In this document: piece by piece, positions 1 to 8,155 of the stretch
Position numbering within the stretch: the first letter of the stretch is position 1
How the letters are laid out: the number at the start of each line of letters is the position of its first letter
Origin: JAVKSL01 sp050744085
GTDB lineage: Bacteria; Actinomycetota; Acidimicrobiia; Acidimicrobiales; JAJPHD01
DNA: 64,000 bases
Direction: 5' to 3'
Assembly: GCA_050744085.1 (NCBI GenBank)
Contig: JBOGGU010000073.1
Coordinates: 1 to 64,000 of the forward strand
The notes under the pieces: generated by a model
Databases searched by the model: none
Seen by the model: only the letters and a program-made list of their open reading frames with translations
Told to the model about the DNA's origin: nothing
Made by a program: the position numbers and the translations under genes

Positions 1-74
1 CCGCCGACCCGACTCCCGCCGCCGACCCGACCCCCGCCGCCGACCCGACCCCCGCCGCCGACCCGACCCCCGCC
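1..74. repeat. 18-bp tandem repeat, about 4 copies
   Basis: The unit ccgccgacccgacccccg is repeated head to tail about four times, with one T/C difference in the first copy. The period is a multiple of three, so the minus-strand frame stays open and reads AAGVGS per unit. It is one of about a dozen such arrays in the window. Confidence 0.9.
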
Positions 75-118
75 GCCGCAGTCCGCCCCTCCGCCCCAGC
101 CCTCGCAGGGCGGCTCAC
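1..118 (-). CDS. Partial ORF coupled to cofGH, repeat-rich N-terminus
   Basis: A minus-strand reading frame starts with GTG at 118, overlapping the TGA of the FO synthase gene (GTGA, 4 nt), and runs off the left edge with no stop. The 39 visible codons begin VSRPARAGAEGR and then repeat AAGVGS four times. The repeat is encoded by an 18-bp DNA repeat. The GTGA overlap suggests translational coupling to cofGH. No conserved domain is visible, so its product and its reality remain uncertain. Confidence 0.4.
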   Translation of the reverse strand, partial: MSRPARAGAEGRTAAAGVGSAAGVGSAAGVGSAAGVGSA

Positions 119-2415
119 GAACCGGCCAGGGCGACGCGCCCGTACAGGGTCGTGCGCTGCTCCAGCCGTCGGCCGGGCAGCCCGGCCACCACCTCGGCGA
201 ACCCAGCCTGGTCCATGCGCTGGCCGTGGGCCGCGCCGGCCGCCCGGGAGATGTTCTCGTCGATCAGCGTCCCACCGAGGTCGTTGCACCCGGCCACGAG
301 CAGCTGGCGCGCCCCGGCGAGGCCCATCTTCACCCAGCTGGCCTGGATGTTGTCTATCGATCCGGCATAGGCGATCCGTCCCACTGCGTGCATCAGCAGC
401 GACTCGCGAAACGTCGGCCCCCGCCGGGCCCGGCGCTGAAGGTAGATCGGCGACGCCATGTGCACGAACGGCAGGGGCACGAACTCGGTGAACCCGCTGG
501 TCTCGTCCTGCAGCGCCCGCGTCCGCACCAGGTGCCGGGCCCACGACCGTGGGGACTCCACTGCGCCGAACATGATGGTGACGTTGGACCGCAGCCCCAC
601 CGAGTGGGCCACCCGGTGAGCCTCCAGCCACTCCTCGGTGTCGACCTTGTCCGGGCAGAGCACCGCCCGCACCGAGTCGTCCAGGATCTCCGCCGCGGTG
701 CCCGGCAGGGTGGCGAGGCCGGCATCCCGCAACCGCCCTAGGTACGAGGCCAGCCCAACCCCCAGCCGCCGCGCCCCCTCGGTCACTTCCAGGGCGGTGA
801 AGCCGTGGATGTGGATCCGAGCCGACGCCGAGCGCACCGCTTCGATCACCGACAGGTAGTAGTCGCCATCGAAGCTCGGGTGGATGCCCCCCTGCAGGCA
901 CACCTCGGTGGCGCCAAGCGCCTCGGCCTCCGCCACCCGCTCGGTGATCTCCGAGAGGCTCAGCAGGTACGGGTCCCCCCGGAGGTTCAGCGACAGCGGC
1001 CCCTTGGAGAAGGCGCAGAACCGGCACTTGAAGGTGCAGATGTTGGTGTAGTTGATGTTGCGATTCGCCACCCAGGTCACTACGTCCCCCACGGCCCGCC
1101 TCCGCAGCTCGTCGGCCACCTCGGCGACGGCGCGCACCTCCGGCCCCCGTGCCCCGAAAAGGGCGACCAGCTCGTCCTCGCCCGCCCGCTGCCCCGACAG
1201 CACGCCGTCCAGCACTTCTCCGACCGGTCCCTTCCTGGGAATATGCCCGGTGATGCCCCCAGACCCGCGCCCACCCACGGCCCCCGCCCCCACCAGCGAG
1301 GGCGGCCCCACCGTCCCCCCCGACACCCATGGGTGGTCCCGGGCGAGGCCCTCGGCGTCGGAGCGGTCGAGCGCTGCGAAGCGCATCGAGGGCGCCAGCC
1401 AGCGTTCCGGCTCGGCCGCGAAGCTCGGGTAGATGGTGAGGCGGGGGGCCAGCACGAAACCCCGAGACTCGGTGATCGCGGCCAGGGACTCCAGCGCCGG
1501 CCAGGGCCGCTCGGGGTTCACGTGGTCCGCGGTCACCGGCGAGACCCCGCCCCAGTCGTCGATGCCCGCATCCAAGAGCCTGCCCGGGTCGTCCGACAGG
1601 TTTGGCGGGGCCTGGACGTGGACCTCGGTGGGCAGGACCAGCCGGGCCAGGGCGATGGCGCGCAGGTAGGCCTCCTCGGGACAAGCGGGGGCGGCGTGCA
1701 TCGCCGTGCCCGCCTTCGGCAGGAAGTTCTGCACGATCACCTCGGCCACGTGTCCCCAGCGAAGATGGGACGCCGCTATGGCCTCCAGCGCTGCCACCCG
1801 GTCGGCCTCCTCCTCGCCGATCCCCACAAGTATCCCGGTCGTGAACGGCACCCCCAGCTCCCCGGCCGCCTCGAGGGTGGTCAGACGGCGCTCCGGCGTC
1901 TTGTCCGGGGCGCCCCGGTGGCAGGCCAGGTCGGCCCTGAGGGACTCGAGCATCATGCCCTGGCTGGCGGAGACGTCCAGCAGGGCGCCCAGCTCGTCGG
2001 GATAGAGGGCCCCAGCGTTGGCGTGGGGGAGCAGGCCGACCTCGTCTCGCACCGCAGCGCAGGCCGCCACCAGGTAGTCGACCGTGGAGGCATAGCCGTG
2101 GGCGTCCAGCCAGTCCCGAGCCGCGGGGTAGCGCTCCTCGGGCCGCTCGCCCAGGGTGAACAGTGCCTCGTGGCACCCCGCGGCCGCCCCGGCCCGGGCG
2201 ATTGCCAGTACCTCGTCGAGCGACAGGTAGGGCGAGGCCACCCGGGCGGGCGCCTTGGCGAAGGTGCAGTAACCGCAGCGGTCCCGGCACAGCATGGTGA
2301 GCGGGATGAACACCTTGGGGGAGTAGGTGACCCGCCGGCCGTGGGCGGCGTCGCGCACCGCCGCCGCCCGGCTCAGCAGCTCCGAAGTCGGCAGGGCGCA
2401 CAGCTCGGAGGACAT
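115..2415 (-). CDS. fbiC: Bifunctional FO synthase (CofG/CofH fusion)
   Basis: This enzyme makes 7,8-didemethyl-8-hydroxy-5-deazariboflavin (FO), the chromophore of cofactor F420, from tyrosine and a flavin-pathway pyrimidine. The 766-aa protein contains two radical SAM modules. The N-terminal CofG half has CRDRCGYC (C43, C47, C50), and the C-terminal CofH half has CTFKCRFC (about C460, C464, C467). Single polypeptides of this kind are typical of actinobacteria; archaea and cyanobacteria use two proteins. The ATG at 2415 is preferred over a longer upstream reading because TAAGGT (2423-2428) lies 7 nt before it, suggesting a leaderless mRNA. The longer frame would also overlap the upstream lipoprotein gene. 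Glucose-6-phosphate genes follow nearby, but no F420-dependent enzyme is visible here. Confidence 0.96.
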   Translation of the reverse strand: MSSELCALPTSELLSRAAAVRDAAHGRRVTYSPKVFIPLTMLCRDRCGYCTFAKAPARVASPYLSLDEVLAIARAGAAAGCHEALFTLGERPEERYPAARDWLDAHGYASTVDYLVAACAAVRDEVGLLPHANAGALYPDELGALLDVSASQGMMLESLRADLACHRGAPDKTPERRLTTLEAAGELGVPFTTGILVGIGEEEADRVAALEAIAASHLRWGHVAEVIVQNFLPKAGTAMHAAPACPEEAYLRAIALARLVLPTEVHVQAPPNLSDDPGRLLDAGIDDWGGVSPVTADHVNPERPWPALESLAAITESRGFVLAPRLTIYPSFAAEPERWLAPSMRFAALDRSDAEGLARDHPWVSGGTVGPPSLVGAGAVGGRGSGGITGHIPRKGPVGEVLDGVLSGQRAGEDELVALFGARGPEVRAVAEVADELRRRAVGDVVTWVANRNINYTNICTFKCRFCAFSKGPLSLNLRGDPYLLSLSEITERVAEAEALGATEVCLQGGIHPSFDGDYYLSVIEAVRSASARIHIHGFTALEVTEGARRLGVGLASYLGRLRDAGLATLPGTAAEILDDSVRAVLCPDKVDTEEWLEAHRVAHSVGLRSNVTIMFGAVESPRSWARHLVRTRALQDETSGFTEFVPLPFVHMASPIYLQRRARRGPTFRESLLMHAVGRIAYAGSIDNIQASWVKMGLAGARQLLVAGCNDLGGTLIDENISRAAGAAHGQRMDQAGFAEVVAGLPGRRLEQRTTLYGRVALAGS

Positions 2416-2425
2416 GCGCGCTACC

Positions 2426-3574
2426 TTACGCCGCGCCGGCGACCCCGCAGGCACGTGGCGGCGCGATGACCTCGATCCCGGGTCCACCCACGACGTAGAT
2501 CGCGCCCGGGGACGCAACCACCTGGCCAGCGACGCCGACCTTGAGCTGCTCGCTCGACCTGACCTGTCCCGTGGTGGGGTCGGCACAAGCCAGGGTCTGG
2601 AAGTTGCTGAGCCAAAGGACCCCGTGGCTGACAGTCCCCTGCACTCCCATCGCAGCCACCAGCCGGCTGGCCAGGTTGAGGGTCATCCCGGCCGAAGGCA
2701 CGACCTGGCGTAGGTCGGCTCTGCGCAGAAAGATCGTGTCGCCAAGCATCCCGGTGCGGAACGAGGCCCACACGCCCGCGGTCGTGGCAGACACGCTCCC
2801 ACCCACGACCGACTCGGGATGAGACGCGGTGGCGAGCGTCGCCCCGCTGACCGCATTGCGCTCGGTCACCGTGAGCCCGGCTCCGTTGGCCTGCGCGCCG
2901 GCCGCATAGAGCACCGTGTCGTCCGGGCTCACTGCAAGGCCGGCGAGGTACCCCGGAGCGGTGAACGTTGCGGTGACCGTTCCCTTGGCAGGGTCGACCC
3001 GGTAGAGGTGCTTTCCGATGCCGACCCAAAGCGGCCCGCCGGGCACGGCGGCGATCGTCTCGGGCCGTGAAATGGGGTCTGCTGACAGGTGGATGCTCCG
3101 CCGCAGGGTGAGGGTCGTGGCGTCGAGTTGGTCCAAAGTCACCGTCAGGTTCGTGGCCCCCACATCGCTGGAAGCGACCACCCAGAGCGAGTTGCCGGAG
3201 ACCGCCATCGCCGATGCGCCGGTGATCGGCTTGCTCTCGGTCTCGGCTCGACTGGGGACGGCCACGCGGACGACTTGCACAGGCAGCGGCACGGTGTGGT
3301 CGAAGCCGACGTCGGAGGGCAATGCGTACACCGCCCCAGGCCCGCCGACCAGGGTGACAAGGGGCCCGACGGGGATCGTGGCCAGTGTGGCCCAGGCGGA
3401 CGCCTTGCCCGGGCTCGGCGCCGTCGACGAAGTAGTCGTGGGCATGGTCGGCGGGGGGCGCTGTGGCCGGTAACCGGGATGCCCGAGGTCGCCGGGCCCG
3501 CAGCCCGCCAAGGCGGCCAGCGCTACTGCCGCCGCTGCCACCGGGCCCAGATACCTGCGTGCTCCCATACTCAT
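2426..3574 (-). CDS. Lipoprotein with beta-propeller-like repeats
   Basis: The predicted 382-aa exported lipoprotein has a hydrophobic signal (PVAAAAVALAALAGC) with lipobox LAGC and lipidated C25, followed by a Pro/Thr/Ser linker. The rest is rich in repeated motifs such as PGGPLWVGIGKHLYRV and LAVSPDDTVLYAAG, which resemble YncE/WD40-like beta-propeller blades. It probably faces the outside of the membrane as a binding or scaffold protein. I cannot name a ligand. ATG 3574 and ATG 3568 are both possible starts. It lies between pgl and cofGH on the same strand, 10 nt before the cofGH start, with a strong palindrome upstream. Confidence 0.7.
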   Translation of the reverse strand: MSMGARRYLGPVAAAAVALAALAGCGPGDLGHPGYRPQRPPPTMPTTTSSTAPSPGKASAWATLATIPVGPLVTLVGGPGAVYALPSDVGFDHTVPLPVQVVRVAVPSRAETESKPITGASAMAVSGNSLWVVASSDVGATNLTVTLDQLDATTLTLRRSIHLSADPISRPETIAAVPGGPLWVGIGKHLYRVDPAKGTVTATFTAPGYLAGLAVSPDDTVLYAAGAQANGAGLTVTERNAVSGATLATASHPESVVGGSVSATTAGVWASFRTGMLGDTIFLRRADLRQVVPSAGMTLNLASRLVAAMGVQGTVSHGVLWLSNFQTLACADPTTGQVRSSEQLKVGVAGQVVASPGAIYVVGGPGIEVIAPPRACGVAGAA

Positions 3575-3610
3575 CCTGACGCCCGAGACCCCGGTCGGGT
3601 TCCCCCCGTC

Positions 3611-3665
3611 CAAGAACTGGGGAACCTAATGTGGACAGTGCCTACATTAGGTTCCCCAGTTCTTG
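3611..3665. repeat. 22-bp perfect inverted repeat at the end of pgl
   Basis: The left arm 3611-3632 and right arm 3644-3665 are perfectly complementary over 22 bp around an 11-nt loop. The pgl stop codon (3647-3649) lies inside the right arm. As minus-strand RNA it would fold immediately at the end of pgl, with no U-tract after it. It may be a U-less terminator, or a member of the palindrome family also seen near 14.8, 51.4 and 60.0 kb. Confidence 0.85.
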
Positions 3666-4342
3666 CTGGAACCCCGGTCCTCTCTCATCGCGGCAGGGTC
3701 GACCAGCCACACGATGCGCTCGGCGCGGACCCGTGATGCGGGCACGTCCTCGCCGTCCAGCACGGCTCGCATCGCGGCAGCCTTGGAAGCGCCGCTGACG
3801 GTGAAGACGACCAGCCGGGCGCGGGCGATGCCGGCAAGGGTGAGGGTCATGCGCCGGTGCGGGTTGCGCCGGTGGGGGTCGGTGTTGTACACGACCAGGC
3901 GGCCCGGCTCTGCGTCCAGCCCCGTCGAGTCGGGGAACAGGGAAGCGGTGTGCCCGTCAGGGCCCAGGCCCAGGTGAACCACGTCGAAATGGCCCAGCTC
4001 GCCCACCTTCATCTGGTACCCATCGGTCCCCTCCTCGCAGCGCATCGGGTGGACCGAGTTGGCCGCGCCGACCCGCTCCAGGAGGGCTCGGCGCACCAGG
4101 AGCTGGTTGGAGTCGGGATGATCCGCCGGCACGCATCGTTCGTCGCCCCAGAACACGTCCACCTCCCACCAGTCGATGGTGGCTGAGCGGTCCGCCGCCA
4201 GGCGCTCGTAGCACTGCCGGGCCGTCTCCCCGCCCGAGACGGCCATCGAGAACCCGTACCCTGGCCGGTTCGCGAACGCCTCTACGACCGCGGGCGCGAA
4301 GGCGCCGGGCACGTCGGGCACCACCCGGAGCTCCCCCTCCAT
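3647..4342 (-). CDS. pgl: 6-phosphogluconolactonase
   Basis: This enzyme hydrolyses 6-phosphogluconolactone, the second step of the oxidative pentose phosphate pathway. The 231-aa protein carries the family sugar-phosphate loop SGGET (36-40), FWGDERCVP (about 63-71), and GLGPDGHTASLFP further on. ATG 4342 is chosen because TATCCT (4349-4354) lies 6 nt upstream, a leaderless arrangement. It is the last gene of the tkt-tal-zwf-opcA-pgl group, about 100 nt after opcA. Its own -10 suggests it can be transcribed separately. The stop codon is buried in a 22-bp palindrome. Confidence 0.93.
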   Translation of the reverse strand: MEGELRVVPDVPGAFAPAVVEAFANRPGYGFSMAVSGGETARQCYERLAADRSATIDWWEVDVFWGDERCVPADHPDSNQLLVRRALLERVGAANSVHPMRCEEGTDGYQMKVGELGHFDVVHLGLGPDGHTASLFPDSTGLDAEPGRLVVYNTDPHRRNPHRRMTLTLAGIARARLVVFTVSGASKAAAMRAVLDGEDVPASRVRAERIVWLVDPAAMREDRGSSKNWGT

Positions 4343-4445
4343 GCCACGAGGATAGCCAAGGGGGGGGCCAGGCGCGCTGGCCGGCTCAATGCAGGTGAGT
4401 GGGCGGTGGTGTGCGGCGAAGCCGAGCCCTATTTCTCCAAAGGCC

Positions 4446-5450
4446 CTATTTCTCCAAAGGCAGGGCGGCGCGGATGGCGGCGTCGTAGCGAGGGTCCCTG
4501 GCCATGCTGGACAGGGCTTGGGCCAGGGACCAGGTGAGCCCGTGCTCGGGCAGGGCGGCCGACTCGTGGCGGTGGGGGCCACCCTCGACCTCGGCCGCGC
4601 CGTGTACGACCAGCTCGTCACTCGGTCGGGTCACCGAGAAGGTCGCCCGGTGCCCGGCGTGGGCGCAGTGCAGGGCGATGCTGGCGTGGACCGCTCGCGT
4701 GAGCGTGACGGCCGCCGAAGCCACTCCCAAGCGGTCGATGACCCATCCGGCGAGGAGCCGGCCAGGTCCCGGGTTCGCGGATACCGTCGCAGCGGTCACC
4801 GTCCTCAGGTAGGGGCGCATGGTGGCCGGCTCGAACAGCGAGGCGAGGAGTCGCCGCCAGGGGGTGAGGCGGCACCACGACAGGTCGATCACTTCCTGGC
4901 GCCTGCCCAGCTCCACCAGGGCGGCCAGCCCCGAACCGGCCTGAAGCGCCCAGCGGGCGTCCACCAGGGCCACATCGGCCAGGTCGAGGAGCGGGTCGTC
5001 GGGAGCCGGCAGCGCCGAGGGGAACCACACCGCCGTCGGAAGCCCGGCCAGGAGCAGGGGCGTGACCACCGAGGCCAGGTGCTCGCAGAGCGCACCGCCC
5101 AGCTCGAGGTGGACCTCCTCCCACCAGATGGTCGTGTCGTCGGCCGTCGCAGCGTGCAGCTCCACGCTCGCGTCGATGTCCTCGGGCGCGTCCGGCCGGC
5201 AGACCAGGGCCAGGGTCCGGCCAGGGTGTCGCTCGCCGAGCCGCCTCATGGCGCTGGCTGCCCTCCCCGCCGCATCGCGGTCACCGGCAGCGACCACGAG
5301 GTTGACGACGCTGGTGAGGGTGGCGGCTGATTGCTCGCCGTGGCGCAGCTCGCTCAGCGCCCTGGACACCTCGCCTATCCCCACCGAGCGGGCGGACCAT
5401 CGGGCGAGCGGCTCGCTGCCGTTCGGTGGGGCCTGCACCTCAGAAGTCAC
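4446..5450 (-). CDS. opcA: Glucose-6-phosphate dehydrogenase assembly protein OpcA
   Basis: OpcA is the accessory subunit that assembles or activates glucose-6-phosphate dehydrogenase in cyanobacteria and actinobacteria. The 334-aa product has the family features LALVCRPD, TTIWWEEVHLE and LPTAVWF, and a conserved Arg-rich, Trp-containing middle segment. The start is GTG 5450, because a GTG there overlaps the zwf stop (5440-5442) by 11 nt. This indicates translational coupling with its partner enzyme. Nothing catalytic is expected. Confidence 0.93.
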   Translation of the reverse strand: MTSEVQAPPNGSEPLARWSARSVGIGEVSRALSELRHGEQSAATLTSVVNLVVAAGDRDAAGRAASAMRRLGERHPGRTLALVCRPDAPEDIDASVELHAATADDTTIWWEEVHLELGGALCEHLASVVTPLLLAGLPTAVWFPSALPAPDDPLLDLADVALVDARWALQAGSGLAALVELGRRQEVIDLSWCRLTPWRRLLASLFEPATMRPYLRTVTAATVSANPGPGRLLAGWVIDRLGVASAAVTLTRAVHASIALHCAHAGHRATFSVTRPSDELVVHGAAEVEGGPHRHESAALPEHGLTWSLAQALSSMARDPRYDAAIRAALPLEK

Positions 5451-6945
5451 CCCAGCGCCTACCGTCCTCCCCGAGCAGCTGATCGGCCTCTGCAGGCCCC
5501 CAGCTCCCGGCCTCGTAGCGGGCCAGCGGGGGGGTGCCGGCAGCGAAAGCATCCAGCACGGGGCCCACGACCTGCCACGCCTGGTCCACCTCGTCGGCTC
5601 GGATGAACAAGGTGGGGTCCCCGATCAGGGCGTCGAGTATCAGCCGCTCGTAGGCTTCGGGGCTGTGCTCCATGAACGCCGCCCCGTAGGAGAAGTCCAT
5701 CGACACGCTGCGCACCTCGAAGGCCTGTCCGGGCACCTTGGCCCCGAAGCGCAAGGTGATGCCCTCGTCCGGCTGGATGCGCACGATCATCGCGTTGGGG
5801 CCCAGCCGGGTCGCCTCTGATGTCGAGAAGGCCAGGTGGGGGACCCTCTTAAACTGCAGGGCCACCTCGGTGAAGCGCTTGGGGAGGCGCTTGCCGGTCC
5901 TCACGTAGACGGGAACCCCGGCCCAGCGCCAGTTGTCGACGCACAGGCGCATGGCGAAGTAGGTCTCCGTCTCGCTCGCCGGATCGACGTCCTCCTCCTC
6001 CCGGTAGCCCGGGACCCAGGAGCCCTCCACCCAACCGGCGTCGTACTGTGCCCTCACGACAGACGAGGCAATCGAGCCAGGGGTGGGGATGACGATGGAG
6101 CGCATGGCCTTGACTTTCTCGTCCCGGATGCCCTGGGCGTCGACGCTCACCGGGGGCTCCATGAGGATGAGGGCGAGGACCTGCATCACGTGGTTCTGCA
6201 CGATGTCGCGCAGCGCCCCTGCGGTCTCGTAGAAGCCGCCCCGGTGCTCCACGCCGAGGCTTTCGGCCACCGTGACCTGGACGTGGTCTACGTACTCGCG
6301 GTTCCAGATCGGCTCGAAGATGGCGTTGGCGAAGCGCAGGGCCAGGACGTTCTGCACGGTCTCTTTGCCCAGGTAGTGGTCGATGCGGTAGAGCTGGTCC
6401 TCGTCGAAGCCGGTGTGCAGGTACTCGTCCAGGGCGCGGGCGCTATGCAGGTCGCGGCCCAGGGGCTTCTCGATGATGAGCCGGACGAAGGCCCCTTCCC
6501 GTGTCGGGCGGGCCAGGCCCTCGGCACCGAGGGCTTCGGCCACCGGGCCGAACATGGCGGGGATGGTGGCCAGATAGTAGACCCGGTTGCCCTCGGTGCT
6601 CTGCGGGCCCTCGTCCAGCTCCGCGAGGAGCTCGCGAAGCCGGGCGAAGGTGTCGGGGTCGGTGTAGTCGCCGGACACGTAGCGAAAGCGCTTAGCCATC
6701 TGCGCCCAGGCCGGGTCGGGGTCGACCTTGGCCGCCATCTCGGCGAACTCGCCGTCGTCCATCTCGGTGCGGGCGACACCCACCACCACGAAGCTGGAGG
6801 GCAGCGACCCACGACGTGCGAGTGCAGCCAGCGCAGGAAGTATCTTTCGGCTGGTCAGGTCCCCAGAGGCTCCGAAGATCACCAGCGCCACCGGTGGCGA
6901 GCGACGGTGCGTGTCCAGGCCCTCGGCCAGCGGGTTGGGGATCAC
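5440..6945 (-). CDS. zwf: Glucose-6-phosphate 1-dehydrogenase
   Basis: This enzyme oxidises glucose 6-phosphate to 6-phosphoglucono-lactone and produces NADPH. The 501-aa length is normal. The dinucleotide-binding motif GASGDLTSRK begins at residue 25, and the substrate and catalytic motif RIDHYLGKE lies at about residues 187-195. The GTG start at 6945 follows the tal stop by 25 nt. It overlaps opcA downstream, consistent with co-production of enzyme and assembly factor. Confidence 0.97.
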   Translation of the reverse strand: MIPNPLAEGLDTHRRSPPVALVIFGASGDLTSRKILPALAALARRGSLPSSFVVVGVARTEMDDGEFAEMAAKVDPDPAWAQMAKRFRYVSGDYTDPDTFARLRELLAELDEGPQSTEGNRVYYLATIPAMFGPVAEALGAEGLARPTREGAFVRLIIEKPLGRDLHSARALDEYLHTGFDEDQLYRIDHYLGKETVQNVLALRFANAIFEPIWNREYVDHVQVTVAESLGVEHRGGFYETAGALRDIVQNHVMQVLALILMEPPVSVDAQGIRDEKVKAMRSIVIPTPGSIASSVVRAQYDAGWVEGSWVPGYREEEDVDPASETETYFAMRLCVDNWRWAGVPVYVRTGKRLPKRFTEVALQFKRVPHLAFSTSEATRLGPNAMIVRIQPDEGITLRFGAKVPGQAFEVRSVSMDFSYGAAFMEHSPEAYERLILDALIGDPTLFIRADEVDQAWQVVGPVLDAFAAGTPPLARYEAGSWGPAEADQLLGEDGRRWGDF

Positions 6946-6970
6946 CGGCCCACCGTGCTCGACAGACGGG

Positions 6971-8146
6971 TCAGCCCTGGACTCCGCCGGCTGCGGCTAT
7001 GGCGTTGGCCTTGTCGGTCAGGCGCTGCATGAGCTCGTCGAAGGACTTGGCGAACGAGGCGACCCCTTCTTCCTCCAGCGTCTTGGTGACGTCCGCCATG
7101 TCCACCCCAGCCACCTTCAGCGAGTCGAGGGCTGCCTCGGCCTCGCCTACACCGATGTCCACCGTGCGGGCTACGACACCGTGGTCGAGGTAGGCGTCGA
7201 CGGTGGCGTCCGGCATGGTGTTCACCGTGTCCGGCCCGATCAGGTTGTCCACGTAGAGCAGGTCGGGGTAAGCGGGGTTCTTGGTGGACGTGGAGGCCCA
7301 CAGCGGACGCTGGACCTTTGCGCCCCTCTGGGCGAGCGCATCCCAGCGCGGCCCGGAGAAACGCTGCTGGAACAGCTTGTAGGCGCACTTGGCCTGGGCC
7401 AGGGCGGCCTTGCCCCGCAGGGCCAGGATGCGCTCGGCCTTGCCTGGGTCGCTGTCCTGGGAGGCCAGGGTTTCGAGACGGCGGTCCACCTCGGTGTCCA
7501 CCCGGGACACGAAGAAAGAGGCCACGCTGGACACTCCCGAGAGGTTCGACACCGGCGAGTCTCCTGCGTCGGGGCCGGTGATCTGGCGGTAGGCAAGCTC
7601 CTCCAGGCCCGAGATGTACGCCTCGATGACCGCGTCGTAGCGCTCGATTGAGAAGATGAGCGTCACATTGATGCTGTGGCCCTCGGAGATCATCTTGCGG
7701 ATGGCGGGGACCCCCTTGGCCGTGGCCGGGATCTTCACGTACAAGTTGGGCTGGGCGATGCGCTCGTGCAGGTGGCGGGCTGCGGCGATGGTCCCGTTGG
7801 TGTCGTAGGCCAGGGAGGGGGCCACCTCCAGGGAGATGAACCCGTCGGCGCCGCCGCTTTGGTCGTGGAGGGGGCGCAGCACGGCCAGCGCCTTGGACAC
7901 GTCGTCGATCACCAAGTCCCAATAGGCGTCCTCGACGCTCATGGTGCTCACCAGCCGGGTGAAGTCGGCGTCGTAGTCCTGGCTGCCCTGGATTGCCTTG
8001 GCGAAGATGGTGGGATTGGAGGTGACGCCCCTGATCCCCTCGCCGGCCAGTCGGGCCAGCTCGCCCTCGGTGACATACGACCGCTTGAGGTTGTCGATCC
8101 AGGGGCTCTGGCCTTGGGTGTCGAACAGTTCGTTGAGCTTGGTCAT
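6971..8146 (-). CDS. tal: Transaldolase
   Basis: The enzyme transfers a dihydroxyacetone unit between sugar phosphates in the non-oxidative pentose phosphate pathway. The 391-aa protein has the family N-terminus GVTSNPTIFAKAI and the Schiff-base lysine in LYVKIPAT (about residue 137). The length matches the longer actinobacterial/cyanobacterial class. AGGAGA stands just before ATG 8146, one of the clear Shine-Dalgarno starts in the window. It is 10 nt after tkt, so the two are surely cotranscribed. Confidence 0.96.
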   Translation of the reverse strand: MTKLNELFDTQGQSPWIDNLKRSYVTEGELARLAGEGIRGVTSNPTIFAKAIQGSQDYDADFTRLVSTMSVEDAYWDLVIDDVSKALAVLRPLHDQSGGADGFISLEVAPSLAYDTNGTIAAARHLHERIAQPNLYVKIPATAKGVPAIRKMISEGHSINVTLIFSIERYDAVIEAYISGLEELAYRQITGPDAGDSPVSNLSGVSSVASFFVSRVDTEVDRRLETLASQDSDPGKAERILALRGKAALAQAKCAYKLFQQRFSGPRWDALAQRGAKVQRPLWASTSTKNPAYPDLLYVDNLIGPDTVNTMPDATVDAYLDHGVVARTVDIGVGEAEAALDSLKVAGVDMADVTKTLEEEGVASFAKSFDELMQRLTDKANAIAAAGGVQG

Positions 8147-8155
8147 CTCGGTCTC

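Noticed and set aside
805..2469. 554-aa plus-strand ORF
   Set aside because: It lies opposite the radical SAM gene, has no recognisable domain, and is a shadow produced by high GC codon bias.
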